From: Paenibacillaceae bacterium
GTDB taxonomy: Bacteria; Bacillota; Bacilli; Paenibacillales; Paenibacillaceae
DNA: 64,000 nucleotides
Direction of reading: 5' to 3'
Assembly: GCA_900766135.1 (NCBI GenBank)
Contig: CAAFUF010000039.1
Location: 108,655-172,654, forward strand
Shown here in pieces: positions 35,684 to 43,920 of the stretch; the stretch's first letter is position 1, and each line of letters opens with the position of its first letter. Under the pieces are notes generated by a model. The model was not told the origin of the DNA and did not search any database. It saw nothing but the letters and a program-made list of their open reading frames with translations. Made by a program: the position numbers and the translations under genes.

Positions 35684-35977
35684 ATGGGCTGGCTCATCGT
35701 ACTGGTGCTGATGGTACTATTCTTCGTGATGATGTTCGGCATCGGTTTTATTCTGAATATGTTAATGAAAACAACCTGGTTTCCGGCATACGTCTTCATT
35801 ATCGTGATTTTGCCGATCGTGGTCTATACGTTGTGGGACCATGACCAGAGCTTTGGCGCCTATCTCGCGTCGTTCCGGCTGGTTGATTATTTGACGGCGT
35901 TCGCCGGGCTATGCGGGGCGATCCTGAGCGGATGGACGATCCGCAAACTGCGGTTAGGCGGATACAAAATGTTTTAG
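35684..35977 (+). CDS. YuiB-like small membrane protein
   Basis: 97 residues with three membrane helices; the beginning LFFVMMFGIGFILNMLMKTTW and the end GLCGAILSGWTIRKLRLGGYKMF match YuiB of Bacillus. Function unknown. ATG 35684 follows GGGTGGGGGAGCG. It has its own terminator. Confidence 0.75.
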   Translation: MGWLIVLVLMVLFFVMMFGIGFILNMLMKTTWFPAYVFIIVILPIVVYTLWDHDQSFGAYLASFRLVDYLTAFAGLCGAILSGWTIRKLRLGGYKMF

Positions 35978-36006
35978 AAGTTACATGCACGTTTAGGAAC
36001 ATGTTG

Positions 36007-36057
36007 AAAAGCGCGAGCATCGTCATGGGATCACCCCCTGACGTCTCGCGCTTTTTT
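36007..36057. terminator. Bidirectional terminator between yuiB and sinR-like gene
   Basis: AAAAGCGCGAG and CTCGCGCTTTTTT with a long inner arm; A tract on one side and T tract on the other. Confidence 0.8.
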
Positions 36058-36068
36058 AGCGGATATCG

Positions 36069-36404
36069 TTATTCCTGCTGGCCTCGCTTCCACTTCTGAT
36101 ATTCGAGGAAGTCCTTAAACTCCTTCTTACTGACGCCCGAAGTCATAGCTTCCTGCACCAGCTCCGACCATTCCGGATCAAGCAATTCCGGTGCGGGGCG
36201 GTCGCCATACAATAACAGGTTGATCGAGACGTTAAGAGCGTCGGCTATCTTCTCGATGAAGGAAATAGAGGGATTCGATTGAATATTGCGTTCAACATTG
36301 CTGAGGTAGGATTTAGCCACATCCGCCTTCTCCGCCAGCTCGGACAAGGAATACCCTCGGTCTTGCCGAATTTTCTGAATACGCTCGCCAATATGTTCTG
36401 CCAT
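36069..36404 (-). CDS. sinR: SinR-like master regulator of matrix genes
   Basis: 111 residues. An XRE-type helix-turn-helix (about 5-62: IGERIQKIRQDRGYSLSELAEK..SYLSNVERN) is followed by a SinI-type dimerisation hook (LDPEWSELVQEAM.. at about 75-105), the two-part layout of SinR. SinR tetramers repress the eps and tapA-sipW-tasA operons until SinI captures the hook. The gene lies next to a tasA-like/sipW operon and a sinI-like gene in this window. ATG 36404. Confidence 0.85.
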   Translation of the reverse strand: MAEHIGERIQKIRQDRGYSLSELAEKADVAKSYLSNVERNIQSNPSISFIEKIADALNVSINLLLYGDRPAPELLDPEWSELVQEAMTSGVSKKEFKDFLEYQKWKRGQQE

Positions 36405-36498
36405 GTAGCCGTCGCCCTTCTATCAGAATAATTTGATGTCATTATATCAGAATAAACGAGATCGGACAAAGGAGTTAAGTCGGAAATTAAACCAAGCA

Positions 36499-36536
36499 AA
36501 GAACACCTTAGTCCCAGGAGCGGGGCAAGGTGTTCT
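36499..36536 (-). terminator. Probable terminator of the tasA-like operon
   Basis: AGAACACCTT pairs with AAGGTGTTCT around a GC-rich loop. The T tract on the minus strand is weak (CTTTGCTTGGTTT). Confidence 0.5.
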
Positions 36537-36553
36537 GCTTCGGGTTATCCCTA

Positions 36554-37141
36554 TTATCTGATGTCGCCGTTGCCTTGTTTAGCTTCAAACGTCCATTTCA
36601 GGTTCAAGGCGTCGCCTTGGAATTGGTTTTGGTCTTGACCGTTGTCGACGAATTCGAAAGCTACGGCCAAGATATCGGTGTTGCCGGCTTTCAGGCCGCT
36701 GCGTTCCCCGAGGAAAAATCCTTTTTCAACGGCGTCCGGGGTTTGATTTTGCAGATCGAACAACGTGGTTTCATAAATGACGTCATTCAATTTATCTACG
36801 TTTTTCAAAATTTTCACTTTGATATGCTTGCCGAAATCGTCCGTGTTTGCCGGTGCGCCGGCTCTATTCGTAATCGTGTAGCTCGTTTTCAGCAGCACTT
36901 CTTTAATGTCGAGCGTGCCGGAGTTTTTGAGTTTGAACGAGCGGAGCACTTGATCGCCTGGTTTTAAGTTGCCGATATCCACAATCGCCGTAGGATCGGC
37001 GTTGATATCCAATGTGCCTGCGGCGAACGTGCCGGTCGTTTCCACCGTATCGCTAAAGTAAGCGAACGTGCCTCCGCCAATCAAAGTCAAACCCAGTGCT
37101 GCGGTTGCTACTCCGAACCCTAATGTCTTTTTGATACCCAT
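36554..37141 (-). CDS. TasA/CalY-family matrix fibre protein
   Basis: 195 residues. The signal peptide (MGIKKTLGFGVATAALGLTLIGGGTFAYFSD) has the TFAYFSD processing site typical of SipW substrates. The mature part starts with TVETTGTFAAGTLDINADPTAIVDIGNLKPGD, as in TasA/camelysin. TasA forms amyloid-like fibres of the biofilm matrix. It is shorter than B. subtilis TasA (261). It is the last gene after the tapA-position gene and sipW. Confidence 0.85.
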   Translation of the reverse strand: MGIKKTLGFGVATAALGLTLIGGGTFAYFSDTVETTGTFAAGTLDINADPTAIVDIGNLKPGDQVLRSFKLKNSGTLDIKEVLLKTSYTITNRAGAPANTDDFGKHIKVKILKNVDKLNDVIYETTLFDLQNQTPDAVEKGFFLGERSGLKAGNTDILAVAFEFVDNGQDQNQFQGDALNLKWTFEAKQGNGDIR

Positions 37142-37240
37142 TTCTGAATTCCTCCCTGATTTTAAAAAGATTTTTTATATATTGCATCCTTATGAATACA
37201 TAAGGAGAACAACCGATGGTTCGAACTAACCTCATTCGCG

Positions 37241-37825
37241 TCAGGATGCTTTGGCGTCCGGCTGCGTTTGATTCGGGTCCGGCTTTTTTTCCTCCAGCCC
37301 GGCGATGGCTTTCCATAGCGAAACGAGCGCGTACAGGAACAAGAGAAGTCCCGGGATAATCAGCAGGGCGACATTTCCCGTTTTCGTTCCGGCGAAGCTT
37401 AAAACATACCCGATATAAGGAACGTTAAAGCCGGTATAGACGCCCGTGACATTCGCGGGGTTCACCGGTTCGGAGTCGGCGGCACCGTTGTTATCGCCTT
37501 TGGTCCGGTAAAGTACCTGGCCGCTTTGCTCGTCGCGCGTCACCTCGACGATGCGGTGGGTGATCAGCCTGTTGTCGTTCGACCGAAAGGTGATGACGTC
37601 GCCAACGCTAAACCGGGTCATCTCTCCGCCAGGCTTAATGGCCGCGACGGAACCGGTAGGGATGGAGGGTTCCATCGAGCCGGACAGGACCGTTTTGAGC
37701 TGATAACCGTAGAAATTCGGTTCGCTGCCGGAAACTTTGGAGAGCACGACCGAACCGGCCACGGTAAAAAAGGCGACCGCCATCAGGAACGTCAGCGCGT
37801 TTCCTGCCCATTTGCGAATCCGCAT
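37241..37825 (-). CDS. sipW: Signal peptidase I of the SipW (ER) type
   Basis: 194 residues with an N-terminal membrane helix and a C-terminal one. The catalytic Ser is in VLSGSMEPSIPTG and the ER-type His replaces Lys in RLITHRIVEV, which marks the SipW subgroup. In Bacillus it processes TasA and TapA. Its start is two bases from the stop of the upstream gene, so the two are coupled. Confidence 0.92.
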   Translation of the reverse strand: MRIRKWAGNALTFLMAVAFFTVAGSVVLSKVSGSEPNFYGYQLKTVLSGSMEPSIPTGSVAAIKPGGEMTRFSVGDVITFRSNDNRLITHRIVEVTRDEQSGQVLYRTKGDNNGAADSEPVNPANVTGVYTGFNVPYIGYVLSFAGTKTGNVALLIIPGLLLFLYALVSLWKAIAGLEEKKPDPNQTQPDAKAS

Positions 37826-37827
37826 GC

Positions 37828-39360
37828 TTAATCACCAACCTTCGAGGAATTTGCGGCAGAAGGGACGGTGGAGGAGGCGGGGGCTTCAATATGAATCTCA
37901 TCCTCATCCTGGGCTTCGTCTTCGTCCTCATCCACGTCGTCCGTTACGTCGTCATGAATTGGCATTTCATCCTCCGGCTTCGTCAGGACGAGATCGTCCA
38001 ACGGATCCGGAGGCGCAGGCGGCAGCGGGGATCCCAGCACCGGCGGTTCGTCGGAGGAAGACTTCTCATCCGCATCGCTGCCGCCGTTAGTTTCCTCATC
38101 CGCAGCACCATCGTCTTTTGCTGGAGGCTGAACCGCTCCGTCACCAGCATCGCCCACCGTCGGAGGGACTTCGCCGTCAGACGGTTCGTCCGTTGCCGGC
38201 TGCTCCTCCCCAGGCGGCTGCGGATTGCCGGCGCTTGGATCGGCGTTCTCGTCCGGGGCAGCCGGATTTTCGGCTTGCTCCGCTTCTTCTTTGGCTTTTG
38301 CTTCCTCCAGTTGCTTCAATCTTTCGATTTCGGCGAGCCGCTGCGCTTGCGCTTCAGCCAACAGTTGGGCTCGCTGCGCTTCAAGGCCGGAGATTTCGGC
38401 GGTTAAACCGGCGATCGCCGACTCCAGGGAGGCCTGCACGCTTTCAAAATAAGCGAGCTCCTCGCCGCCAACCGGATCGTTCAAGGACGAAACGTCATAG
38501 GTCAACGGGCCGGCAAACGGACCGGCAAAAGCGACTGCAGCAAATCCATCGGCGGAGAGGGGCGAATCGGACTGGTGGACGGAGCGCAAGAAGCTCAGGA
38601 TCTCCTGCAGCGTGCCGCGCAGCGGGCCGGACAGCAAACCGCTGCCCTTCAGGAGGTCCGCAATCCGGTCAAGTAGCGTGGTTTGCGTAAGCTCGGCGCA
38701 ATTCGGCTCCAGTTCGCTCAGCGAGGTCAACAGCCCTTGGATCACGGCCGTCGCTGCGGCAAGTTCCTGCACCAGCTCTTGCCAAATGGACTGGTTCAGC
38801 GCCTGCTGCAGCTGCAGCTGTTGAATCGTCGCGTTCAGTTCGGCGATTCGCACCGACAACCCATCGGCAGCTGCTTCCAACTGCAAGCTTGCAGAAAAAT
38901 CCGCGATCGCTTCCGTGTTGCCGGATCCGTCGCCACCGGCGTATACCGCGTCGGTTGCGGACGGAGCCGCCGGAGAGGCGGGGGCGGTGACGCTCGCATC
39001 CGGAAGTGCCGGAGCCGAGATCGGAATCGTTGTATCTATCGCGGCGCGGGTCAGGGTCGCGCCGATCAATCTTCCTTTTAAGGAAGAAGCCCGTTCCAGG
39101 TGCCCGGCCAAAAGCGCAAGCTGGCTTTCGATTTGGCTCGGAAATACGCGGCAAGCCTTGATTTCCGAGTTCTCCTCGCGGACGCTCGTAAATTCGCCGA
39201 AGGTCGTGCCGACCTGCTGGGAGGTCCACAAGAGCAGCGTCGAGAGAATTAATCCGGATTGCAGCGACTTCACCATGTTTTGCTTCTTCCGCTTCTTCCG
39301 TATTTTGCGGATGACTTCAGCTCGGGTTCTTCGCAGAATAGTCGCTCCTTTCTTGGGCAA
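37828..39360 (-). CDS. Large TapA-position protein with coiled coil and acidic Pro-rich tail
   Basis: Up to 510 residues. A basic start (RRTRAEVIRKIRKKRKKQN) leads to a hydrophobic segment and TTFGEFTS, a likely SipW-type cleavage site. Then come helical Gln/Leu/Ala-rich regions, a coiled coil (EISGLEAQRAQLLAEAQAQRLAEIERLKQLEEAKAKEEAE) and an acidic Pro/Asp/Glu tail. The place before sipW-tasA and the acidic tail recall TapA, the fibre anchor, but it is twice as long and I see no real sequence match. The start is uncertain: AAAGGAG lies inside the frame, so a rare start near 39336-39339 or ATG 39276 may be used. Confidence 0.65.
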   Translation of the reverse strand: MPKKGATILRRTRAEVIRKIRKKRKKQNMVKSLQSGLILSTLLLWTSQQVGTTFGEFTSVREENSEIKACRVFPSQIESQLALLAGHLERASSLKGRLIGATLTRAAIDTTIPISAPALPDASVTAPASPAAPSATDAVYAGGDGSGNTEAIADFSASLQLEAAADGLSVRIAELNATIQQLQLQQALNQSIWQELVQELAAATAVIQGLLTSLSELEPNCAELTQTTLLDRIADLLKGSGLLSGPLRGTLQEILSFLRSVHQSDSPLSADGFAAVAFAGPFAGPLTYDVSSLNDPVGGEELAYFESVQASLESAIAGLTAEISGLEAQRAQLLAEAQAQRLAEIERLKQLEEAKAKEEAEQAENPAAPDENADPSAGNPQPPGEEQPATDEPSDGEVPPTVGDAGDGAVQPPAKDDGAADEETNGGSDADEKSSSDEPPVLGSPLPPAPPDPLDDLVLTKPEDEMPIHDDVTDDVDEDEDEAQDEDEIHIEAPASSTVPSAANSSKVGD

Positions 39361-39379
39361 ACTTTCGTTCGTTAAAACG

Positions 39380-39547
39380 TTCGTTATTAAGAACGGGTTC
39401 CGTGATTCGAATATACCCGAAAGGATCGAAAAAAGGAAAATCGCAAATTCGGCGAAATGTTCTTAATAAAGAACGTTTATCTTCAATTACCTCGGAATAC
39501 CTACCAGAATCACGAAGTTTTGCAGCGAAACGTTCACTATAAGGAAC
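39380..39547. promoter_or_regulatory. Three GTTC-N8-GAAC palindromes: probable SinR operators
   Basis: GTTCGTTATTAAGAAC (39380-39395), GTTCTTAATAAAGAAC (39459-39474, perfect 6-4-6) and GTTCACTATAAGGAAC (39532-39547). The known B. subtilis SinR site has the same GTTC-N8-GAAC frame. Spacings of 79 and 73 bases place them near the same face of the helix. They lie upstream of the tapA-position gene and between it and the sinI-like unit. Confidence 0.75.
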
Positions 39548-39691
39548 AACTTCCCGTCTCATTGTCAGCCGGCGCTTTTTTTTGCCGTAATTGACAAGAT
39601 CGTTAGCGATCAAACAAAAAAAGCTAACCTTTTCGACGAAAACGGGTTGGCGGGTCTACGCAGACTGACATACTTTTTAAATTCGGGCCGT

Positions 39692-39697
39692 TATAAT
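39692..39697 (+). promoter_or_regulatory. -10 element of the riboswitch-sinI transcript
   Basis: TATAAT 55 bases before the aptamer. No good -35 hexamer at 17 bases (CATACT), so an activator or another sigma factor may help. Confidence 0.5.
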
Positions 39698-39751
39698 AGG
39701 TACCAGGAGAGCTTGCTGAGTAATGAGTCCGTGATCCGCCAGCAAAACCAA

Positions 39752-39838
39752 AGCACCAGTTAAGGGTAAACCTGTTGAAAGGCAGGGGCACAAAGTCTCA
39801 GATCTAAGGTAGAGATACTAGGATGGCTGGACTGCCTG
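39752..39838 (+). promoter_or_regulatory. GEMM-I class riboswitch (c-di-GMP type)
   Basis: GCACCAGTTAAGGGTAAACC, TGTTGAAAGGCAGG (GAAA tetraloop of P1b with its receptor partner), GGCACAAAGTC, ATCTAAGG...CTAGGATGGCTGG, ACTGCC follow the GEMM-I layout (canonical GGGCAAACC..GAAA..GACGCAAAGCC..GGCTGGGTTGCC) with a few changes (GGGTAAACC; GCACAAAGTC). Ligand is probably c-di-GMP; a relative such as cGAMP is not excluded. It lies 40 bases before the sinI-like start, with no obvious terminator, so it may act on translation. Confidence 0.8.
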
Positions 39839-39878
39839 GGGGCAAAACCAAAATAATGATCTTAGGAGGAGATTGTTG

Positions 39879-40052
39879 TTGAAGAAGTCCGCCCAGGTTA
39901 TTGTTTATGATCGGTACCCCGGTAACGTTGATCCGGAGTGGGTGGTTTTGCTCGCCATGGCCAAGGAGGCGGGAATCTCCATTGACGAGGTAAGGCGCTT
40001 TTTGGCCGGAGACCGATCGAATCTCGCAGAATGGTATGTACATAACGAATAA
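39879..40052 (+). CDS. sinI: SinI-like anti-repressor
   Basis: About 57 residues. The core VDPEWVVLLAMAKEAGISIDEVRRFLAGD matches the SinI hook (QEWVELMVEAKEANISPEEIRKYL in B. subtilis) and the hook of the SinR-like protein at 36069 (LDPEWSELVQEAM). Three TTG codons in a row (39873, 39876, 39879) follow TTAGGAGGAG; 39879 has the best spacing. It should bind the SinR-like protein and free the matrix operon. It sits behind a GEMM riboswitch and has its own terminator. Confidence 0.82.
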   Translation: MKKSAQVIVYDRYPGNVDPEWVVLLAMAKEAGISIDEVRRFLAGDRSNLAEWYVHNE

Positions 40053-40075
40053 TTCGCGCAGGAAAAGGGAGCAAG

Positions 40076-40116
40076 GGATCGTCCCCGGTCAGAGGAGGGA
40101 CGGTTCTTTTTTTGTC
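40076..40116 (+). terminator. Intrinsic terminator after the sinI-like gene
   Basis: GGATCGTCCC and GGGACGGTTC pair around a loop, followed by TTTTTTTG. Confidence 0.8.
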
Positions 40117-40259
40117 TATTCCGGCGTAAAACGTTGTCCCGGCGCGGAGCGGGCGGAAAAAGGGCGATTTTTGTAAGGTGGGGGCGATTCAGGCGGGCTT
40201 CTTTTATGCTAAAATAGAGGAAGTCTATTTGTGCGTGATAGGGAAGGAGCGATGAAGCC

Positions 40260-41813
40260 GTGCGCATGAACAACATGCTGCATTTTACTGAAAATCACCG
40301 TTATTGCGTATATCGTGACTTCGGCCTCAGTCCCGTCGATGGCAAGATGCTAGGTTTGCTCTATCAACCGATGGTCGGGGCGTTCGCGATTTCGTTTTAC
40401 CGGCTGCTGGCGGACCAGGTTCCCCAGGAGCAGGTTGGATATTCGGACGTGGAGCAGCAGCGGAAGCTGTTCCTCACCCTTGGCCTCGATCCGAGCGAAA
40501 AAGGGCGGAAGTTCCTGATCGAGCAGGCTTCCCGTTTGGAGGCGGTGGGTCTGCTTCAGACGAACCGGCTATATGTTCCGGACAGCGATGATTATATGTA
40601 CGAATATGAGCTTCAGGCTCCGCTCGCGCCGGTCGAATTCTTCCGGACCCAGCATTTGACCCTGCTGCTGCGGGATAAGATCGGCAAATTCGCGGTGCTG
40701 TCCCTGCGGGAGCAGCTGTTCCGCGAAGAGCCGGAGGCGTGGTCAGGGCTTGGCCTGAATAAGGAAAGCATTACGGTTCCTTTTTACGAGATTTTCGAGC
40801 TGAATACGCATTCGATCGATTACGAGCTGGAGCAGGCGATCGCCGAGACGTCAATCGCCAGACAGCCGGGCCTTAAGCTGGCTTTGGAGGAGGAGGAAGC
40901 GATCAACTACGCGGACATCATCCTTCGCTTTCCGCGGGAATCGCGGAATCGGTCGTTTGTCGAGGCGCTTCGGTTTGATCCGGAAGGGATGGGCGTGGTG
41001 AATTTTGTTGCTCGCAAATACGATTTAAGCGTGCAAGACCTGTGCCGGCTGCTGGACGAAGACGGCGTCTTCGAACCGGGCGGCGGCATTCTGCTGGATG
41101 CGCTCCAACACAAGGCCAACCTGCAGTTCCGCCAGGGCAAGCGGCGTCAGGAGGAGCGCGAGGTCGCCTACGGCAAAATCGTCGCCCTTCGCGGGGAGGA
41201 GCCGCAAGCGGCGGCCGCTTCCGCTATGGCGGGGAACGTGGCGGAAGAGGTCGCGGTGCAGATGGAGTATTATGTCGACGTGCCGCCGCAATTCCAAAGC
41301 AAATGCGATATTCACCAATACAATATGATGCTTCGCAATGAGCCGTATACCCGGCTGCTGAAGACGTTTTTCCCGGGGACGATTCCGGATAACCTGCTGG
41401 ATATTTTTGAGAAAATCGACCTGAACTACAAGCTGCCCGGCGAAGTGATCAACGTGCTTATCCATTATTTAATGTCGCTGCTCACCTCGGGCGGGGAGCA
41501 GCGGATCAACCGCAACTTCATCGATGCGATCGCCGCCAACATGCTGCTGAAGCAGATCAGCACGTATGAGCAGGCGGTGCAATATATCCGCGACCAGTCG
41601 AAGGTCAAGGAGAAGGTGAAGGAAAAGGCGGCCGGCGGAACCTCCGGCGGTGGACGGGCGCGAACCTACGGCAGCCGCGGGGCGAAGCCGAAGCCGGAGA
41701 TCCCGATCGTGGAACGAACCGGCGCGGAGCCGACGGTGTCCGAAGAGGAATTTGCCGAATTGATCAAGATGGCGGAACGCATGCAGTCCGGAAAACATAA
41801 AAAAGAAGTCTGA
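40260..41813 (+). CDS. dnaB: Replication initiation and membrane attachment protein DnaB
   Basis: 517 residues. It has the winged-helix N-terminal domain and the DnaB_2 (PF07261) type C-terminal regions (IDLNYKLPGEVINVLIHYLMSLL..) of Gram-positive DnaB, the helicase co-loader that works with DnaD and DnaI at oriC. A Gly/Ser-rich linker precedes a short acidic C-terminal helix. The start is GTG 40260 (GGAAGGAG upstream); ATG 40266 is possible. It is followed by dnaI, the usual pair. Confidence 0.9.
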   Translation: MRMNNMLHFTENHRYCVYRDFGLSPVDGKMLGLLYQPMVGAFAISFYRLLADQVPQEQVGYSDVEQQRKLFLTLGLDPSEKGRKFLIEQASRLEAVGLLQTNRLYVPDSDDYMYEYELQAPLAPVEFFRTQHLTLLLRDKIGKFAVLSLREQLFREEPEAWSGLGLNKESITVPFYEIFELNTHSIDYELEQAIAETSIARQPGLKLALEEEEAINYADIILRFPRESRNRSFVEALRFDPEGMGVVNFVARKYDLSVQDLCRLLDEDGVFEPGGGILLDALQHKANLQFRQGKRRQEEREVAYGKIVALRGEEPQAAAASAMAGNVAEEVAVQMEYYVDVPPQFQSKCDIHQYNMMLRNEPYTRLLKTFFPGTIPDNLLDIFEKIDLNYKLPGEVINVLIHYLMSLLTSGGEQRINRNFIDAIAANMLLKQISTYEQAVQYIRDQSKVKEKVKEKAAGGTSGGGRARTYGSRGAKPKPEIPIVERTGAEPTVSEEEFAELIKMAERMQSGKHKKEV

Positions 41814-41850
41814 ATCCGTTCGGGCTGGGGGAGGAAGGTGATACACCACG

Positions 41851-42804
41851 ATGGAATCACTTGGGGAACTGCTTACGCAGATGAATAACAAGCAACTCAA
41901 GCAACGCTCGGAGGAGCTCACCGCGCGTCTGATGAATGACCCGCTGGTTTGGGAACTCCGGGACCGTCATCCGGAGCTGGAGCAGGAGCAGCTGACGCGC
42001 GGAATGGCCAAGTTGTATCAATACGTGAACGACAGCAAGCACTGCGCCAACTGCCCGGGGCTTGCGAACTGCCCTAACGATTTCCCCGGCCATTTCACGA
42101 AATTGACGGTCGAACAGGTAGGGGGCAGCCCTCAGCTGGTGGATCGGCAGGTCCCCTGCCCCAAGCAGCTGCAATATGAGCGGGAATTGTCCGTCAAGAA
42201 GCGGATTCACAGCTTTTATGTGGATGAGCGGGCGCTGGAGGAAGGGTACAATGCCGTTGAAATGATGGCCAAGGACAGTTTAAGGGCTCCGGCCGTCGGC
42301 CAGGTATTTCGCTATATCGAAGAAGCCAAGGAGTCCGGATTGCAATCGAAAGGGCTGTATTTGGAAGGGCCGTTCGGTACCGGCAAAACGTTCTTGATGT
42401 GTTATCTGCTGCACGAGCTGGCGAAGGAAGGGTATACGGGCGCCATCGTTTATATGCCGGAATTCGTGGAAGATCTGAAGGGCATGCTGCAGGACAGCGA
42501 CAAGCTGCGGGATACGGTGGAAATGATGAAGCAGGTGGATCTGCTGATCTTTGACGATATCGGCGCGGAGAACTTGAATCCGTGGGCGCGCGATCATGTC
42601 ATGGGCGCGATCCTGAATTACCGGATGAACCGCAAACCGACGTTCTATACGTCGAATTATTCCTTGAATGCACTGGAGAAGCATTTAAGCTTTACGAGCA
42701 AGGACGGGGAAGAGCGGCATAAAGGTCAACGGTTGATGGACCGGATTGCCCCGTTCGTTGACGTTGTGCAGGTAAACGGGACGAACAAACGTGGACGAGC
42801 GTAG
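41851..42804 (+). CDS. dnaI: Primosomal helicase loader DnaI
   Basis: 317 residues. The N-terminal zinc-binding domain shows CANCPGLANCPNDFPGH, and the AAA+ domain has Walker A EGPFGTGKTF (about 172), Walker B LLIFDDIGAE (about 232) and the sensor stretch TFYTSNYSLNALEKH. DnaI loads the replicative helicase DnaC onto DNA. ATG 41851 lies 37 bases after dnaB. A MITE-like copy follows directly. Confidence 0.94.
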   Translation: MESLGELLTQMNNKQLKQRSEELTARLMNDPLVWELRDRHPELEQEQLTRGMAKLYQYVNDSKHCANCPGLANCPNDFPGHFTKLTVEQVGGSPQLVDRQVPCPKQLQYERELSVKKRIHSFYVDERALEEGYNAVEMMAKDSLRAPAVGQVFRYIEEAKESGLQSKGLYLEGPFGTGKTFLMCYLLHELAKEGYTGAIVYMPEFVEDLKGMLQDSDKLRDTVEMMKQVDLLIFDDIGAENLNPWARDHVMGAILNYRMNRKPTFYTSNYSLNALEKHLSFTSKDGEERHKGQRLMDRIAPFVDVVQVNGTNKRGRA

Positions 42805-42809
42805 AGGTA

Positions 42810-42979
42810 GTTCAAAAAGTATCTTTCCATGACGAAGCAGAGTATGTGAAGTGAATTCGACGTCGAATCTTGAATTCAGCCGGGTCCTCCGTTGCTCACG
42901 TACCCAAAACGTACGCTCCGCTACTCAGCCCCTAGCTTCATCCAACCTTCTCGGACCTGAAAACCCGACTTTTTGAACA
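42810..42979. repeat. MITE-like element, copy 3 (inverted)
   Basis: 170 bases with perfect termini GTTCAAAAAGT / ACTTTTTGAAC and interior matching the copies at 35309 and 35494 in reverse orientation, including GATTCGACGTCGAATTC and the GTACG hairpin. It begins six bases after dnaI. Confidence 0.85.
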
Positions 42980-42998
42980 TTCATTAACGGCAGAGAAA

Positions 42999-43042
42999 AA
43001 GAGCCGGGCTTCCCTTGCAGGGGGAATGCTCGGCTCTTTCGT
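42999..43042. terminator. Terminator between dnaI and the YqzM-like gene
   Basis: AAAAAGAGCCGGGC pairs with GCTCGGCTCTTT around an inner CTTCCC/GGGAAT arm, with A and T tracts either side; usable by both convergent genes. Confidence 0.75.
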
Positions 43043-43074
43043 CCATTTCACGGTCCTGTTACCGCCGAATTCAC

Positions 43075-43230
43075 TTAGCTGGCGATAAATTTAATGATGA
43101 CCATGCCGAAGAAAATCACGGCCATAAACGTCAACATGCCAAAAAAGCCGTTCATCAAATCAAACAAGTCGTTGCGGGGTTCTTCGTTGATATGCTGCCG
43201 CGGATCGTTCGCATGCGTGTTAGCATCCAT
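43075..43230 (-). CDS. YqzM-like single-TM small protein
   Basis: 51 residues: a polar N-terminal half (MDANTHANDPRQHINEEPRNDLFDLM) and one membrane helix (FGMLTFMAVIFFGMVIIKFIAS). GAGGAGG lies nine bases before ATG 43230. It resembles the small YqzM family of Bacillus in length and in its C-terminal VIKFI-S ending. Function unknown. Confidence 0.65.
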   Translation of the reverse strand: MDANTHANDPRQHINEEPRNDLFDLMNGFFGMLTFMAVIFFGMVIIKFIAS

Positions 43231-43500
43231 GGCGACGGGCCTCCTCAGGAAATAATCGTCTCGTCAATGAAAGATGTCATAGACAATCCGTTTTCAGGTT
43301 ATTCTTAGTATAACCAAACCTTTTTCACTTTGTAAAGAAGGCGTTATCATGCACTTTCTTTTTTTCAGTAGTGTGTGGTATAATTGGTTCGGCAGCTTTA
43401 TTCCGGGCTGTCTGCATCATTTTTTGTCCAACTATCCCGTTGTTCGGAGCTCGCAGGCGTTTGGGCGGGACCGGGCAACCCCAATAAGGAGGAAATAATC

Positions 43501-43818
43501 ATGGCTATCGTGAACGTATCCGATCAGTCCTTCAACGCGGAAATCGAAGGGCAAGGTCCGGTTCTTGTTGATTTTTGGGCTCCATGGTGCGGTCCTTGCA
43601 AAATGATCGCTCCGATTCTGGAGGAGCTGTCCGCAGAAGTAGGGGACGCGGTGAAGATCGCCAAGCTGAACGTGGATGACAATCCGGAAACGGCTTCCCG
43701 TTTCGGCGTTATGAGCATTCCTACACTCATCTTGTTCAAAGACGGTCAACCGGTCGACAAAATCGTCGGGTTGAACTCGAAGGACACGCTGAAGAACCTG
43801 ATCACTAAACATCAATAA
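43501..43818 (+). CDS. trxA: Thioredoxin TrxA
   Basis: 105 residues, complete thioredoxin: active site FWAPWCGPCKMIAPI (about 26-40), NVDDNPETASRFGVMSIPTL with the cis-Pro at about 73. ATG 43501 follows AGGAGGAAATAATC. General dithiol reductant, recycled by thioredoxin reductase. Followed by its own terminator and uvrC. Confidence 0.96.
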   Translation: MAIVNVSDQSFNAEIEGQGPVLVDFWAPWCGPCKMIAPILEELSAEVGDAVKIAKLNVDDNPETASRFGVMSIPTLILFKDGQPVDKIVGLNSKDTLKNLITKHQ

Positions 43819-43855
43819 TCCAGACGATCAGGCGCGTCGCTTGACGCCTTGGATG

Positions 43856-43885
43856 ACGCCTCCGGTTTGGGCCGGGGGCGTTTTC
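43856..43885 (+). terminator. Intrinsic terminator after trxA
   Basis: ACGCCTCCGG and CCGGGGGCGT form a stem with a short loop and a TTTTC tail. Confidence 0.7.
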
Positions 43886-43920
43886 TGCGTTAAAATGGAG
43901 AGGAGAAAGGAGGAGGAAGC

